DNA from: CAWDLX01 sp046728155
Lineage (GTDB): Bacteria > Actinomycetota > Actinomycetes > Mycobacteriales > Micromonosporaceae
Length of the DNA: 6,844 nucleotides
Assembly: GCA_046728155.1 (NCBI GenBank)
Contig: JBKPDY010000165.1
Span: forward strand, 1-6,844
Direction: 5' to 3'
Within the stretch, counting starts at the first letter, position 1. Every line of letters starts with the position of its first letter. Shown in pieces: positions 6,733 to 6,844 of the stretch. The notes beneath the pieces are model-generated. The model was not told where the DNA came from. It searched no databases and saw only the letters and a program-made list of their open reading frames with translations. The position numbers and the translations under genes are program-made.

Positions 6733-6844
6733 TCAGCCGTCGGGGCACACGAGACCGTCCCAGGTGTGGCGGGTGTTGCGGAGGAAGTACTCCGTGCCCG
6801 GGTCCCAGGTGTGGCCCTGAGGTCGGCGGTGGTACACGTACCCG
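6733..6844 (-). CDS. C-terminal tail of an unrecognised protein, cut by window edge
   Basis: Reading the minus strand from the right edge gives 36 open codons ending in TGA. Coding is supported by third positions: all but three codons (CGA, CCT, GGT) end in G or C at degenerate sites in the usual actinobacterial pattern, and the composition looks like real protein. The peptide contains HTWDPGTEYFLRN, then 15 residues after the first HTWD a second HTWD, and finishes LVCPDG. The repeat is also exact at DNA level: a 14-mer at 6757-6770 and 6802-6815. The aromatic, Trp-Asp-rich tail with one Cys is distinctive, but I do not recognise a family. The gene is convergent with the aldehyde dehydrogenase gene. 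Confidence 0.6.
   Translation of the reverse strand, partial: GYVYHRRPQGHTWDPGTEYFLRNTRHTWDGLVCPDG

Overview
The window is high-GC DNA with strong G/C bias at third codon positions. It carries an actinobacterial-type HelD and fatty-acid-oxidation gene style, which suggests a chromosomal region of an actinomycete. A Micromonosporaceae-like host is a guess from overall style only. No tRNA, rRNA, CRISPR array, insertion sequence or phage gene was found. Five protein genes are supported: three complete, and two cut by the window edges.

Layout. Minus strand, right to left: a HelD-family RNA polymerase-clearing ATPase (2686-5013), then a two-module 3-hydroxyacyl-CoA dehydrogenase (831-2615), then a PAP2-superfamily membrane phosphatase whose C-terminus runs off the left edge (1-725). 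These three share an orientation, with gaps of 70 and 105 bp. The 105-bp gap holds a perfect 18-bp palindrome and short direct repeats. Plus strand: an NAD-type aldehyde dehydrogenase (5133-6683) is transcribed divergently from helD across a short shared control region. It has a credible -35/-10 promoter and a strong Shine-Dalgarno. It converges on the C-terminal tail of an unrecognised gene entering from the right edge on the minus strand (6733-6844). A 49-bp gap with an imperfect 17-bp direct repeat and a small hairpin separates the two.

How the genes work together. No single pathway links all of them. The dehydrogenase fusion and the aldehyde dehydrogenase are both CoA/aldehyde catabolic oxidoreductases. 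HelD recycles stalled RNA polymerase and in some relatives (HelR) confers rifamycin tolerance. The PAP2 protein is probably a lipid-phosphate or polyprenyl-phosphate phosphatase in the membrane.

The most interesting point is inside the dehydrogenase fusion. Both modules keep the full catalytic set, but their cofactor-binding signatures differ. Module 1 looks NAD-specific; module 2 has a GxGxxA loop and a Thr-Arg in place of the acidic residue, which suggests NADP. I see no clear evidence of a wholly new multi-gene system.
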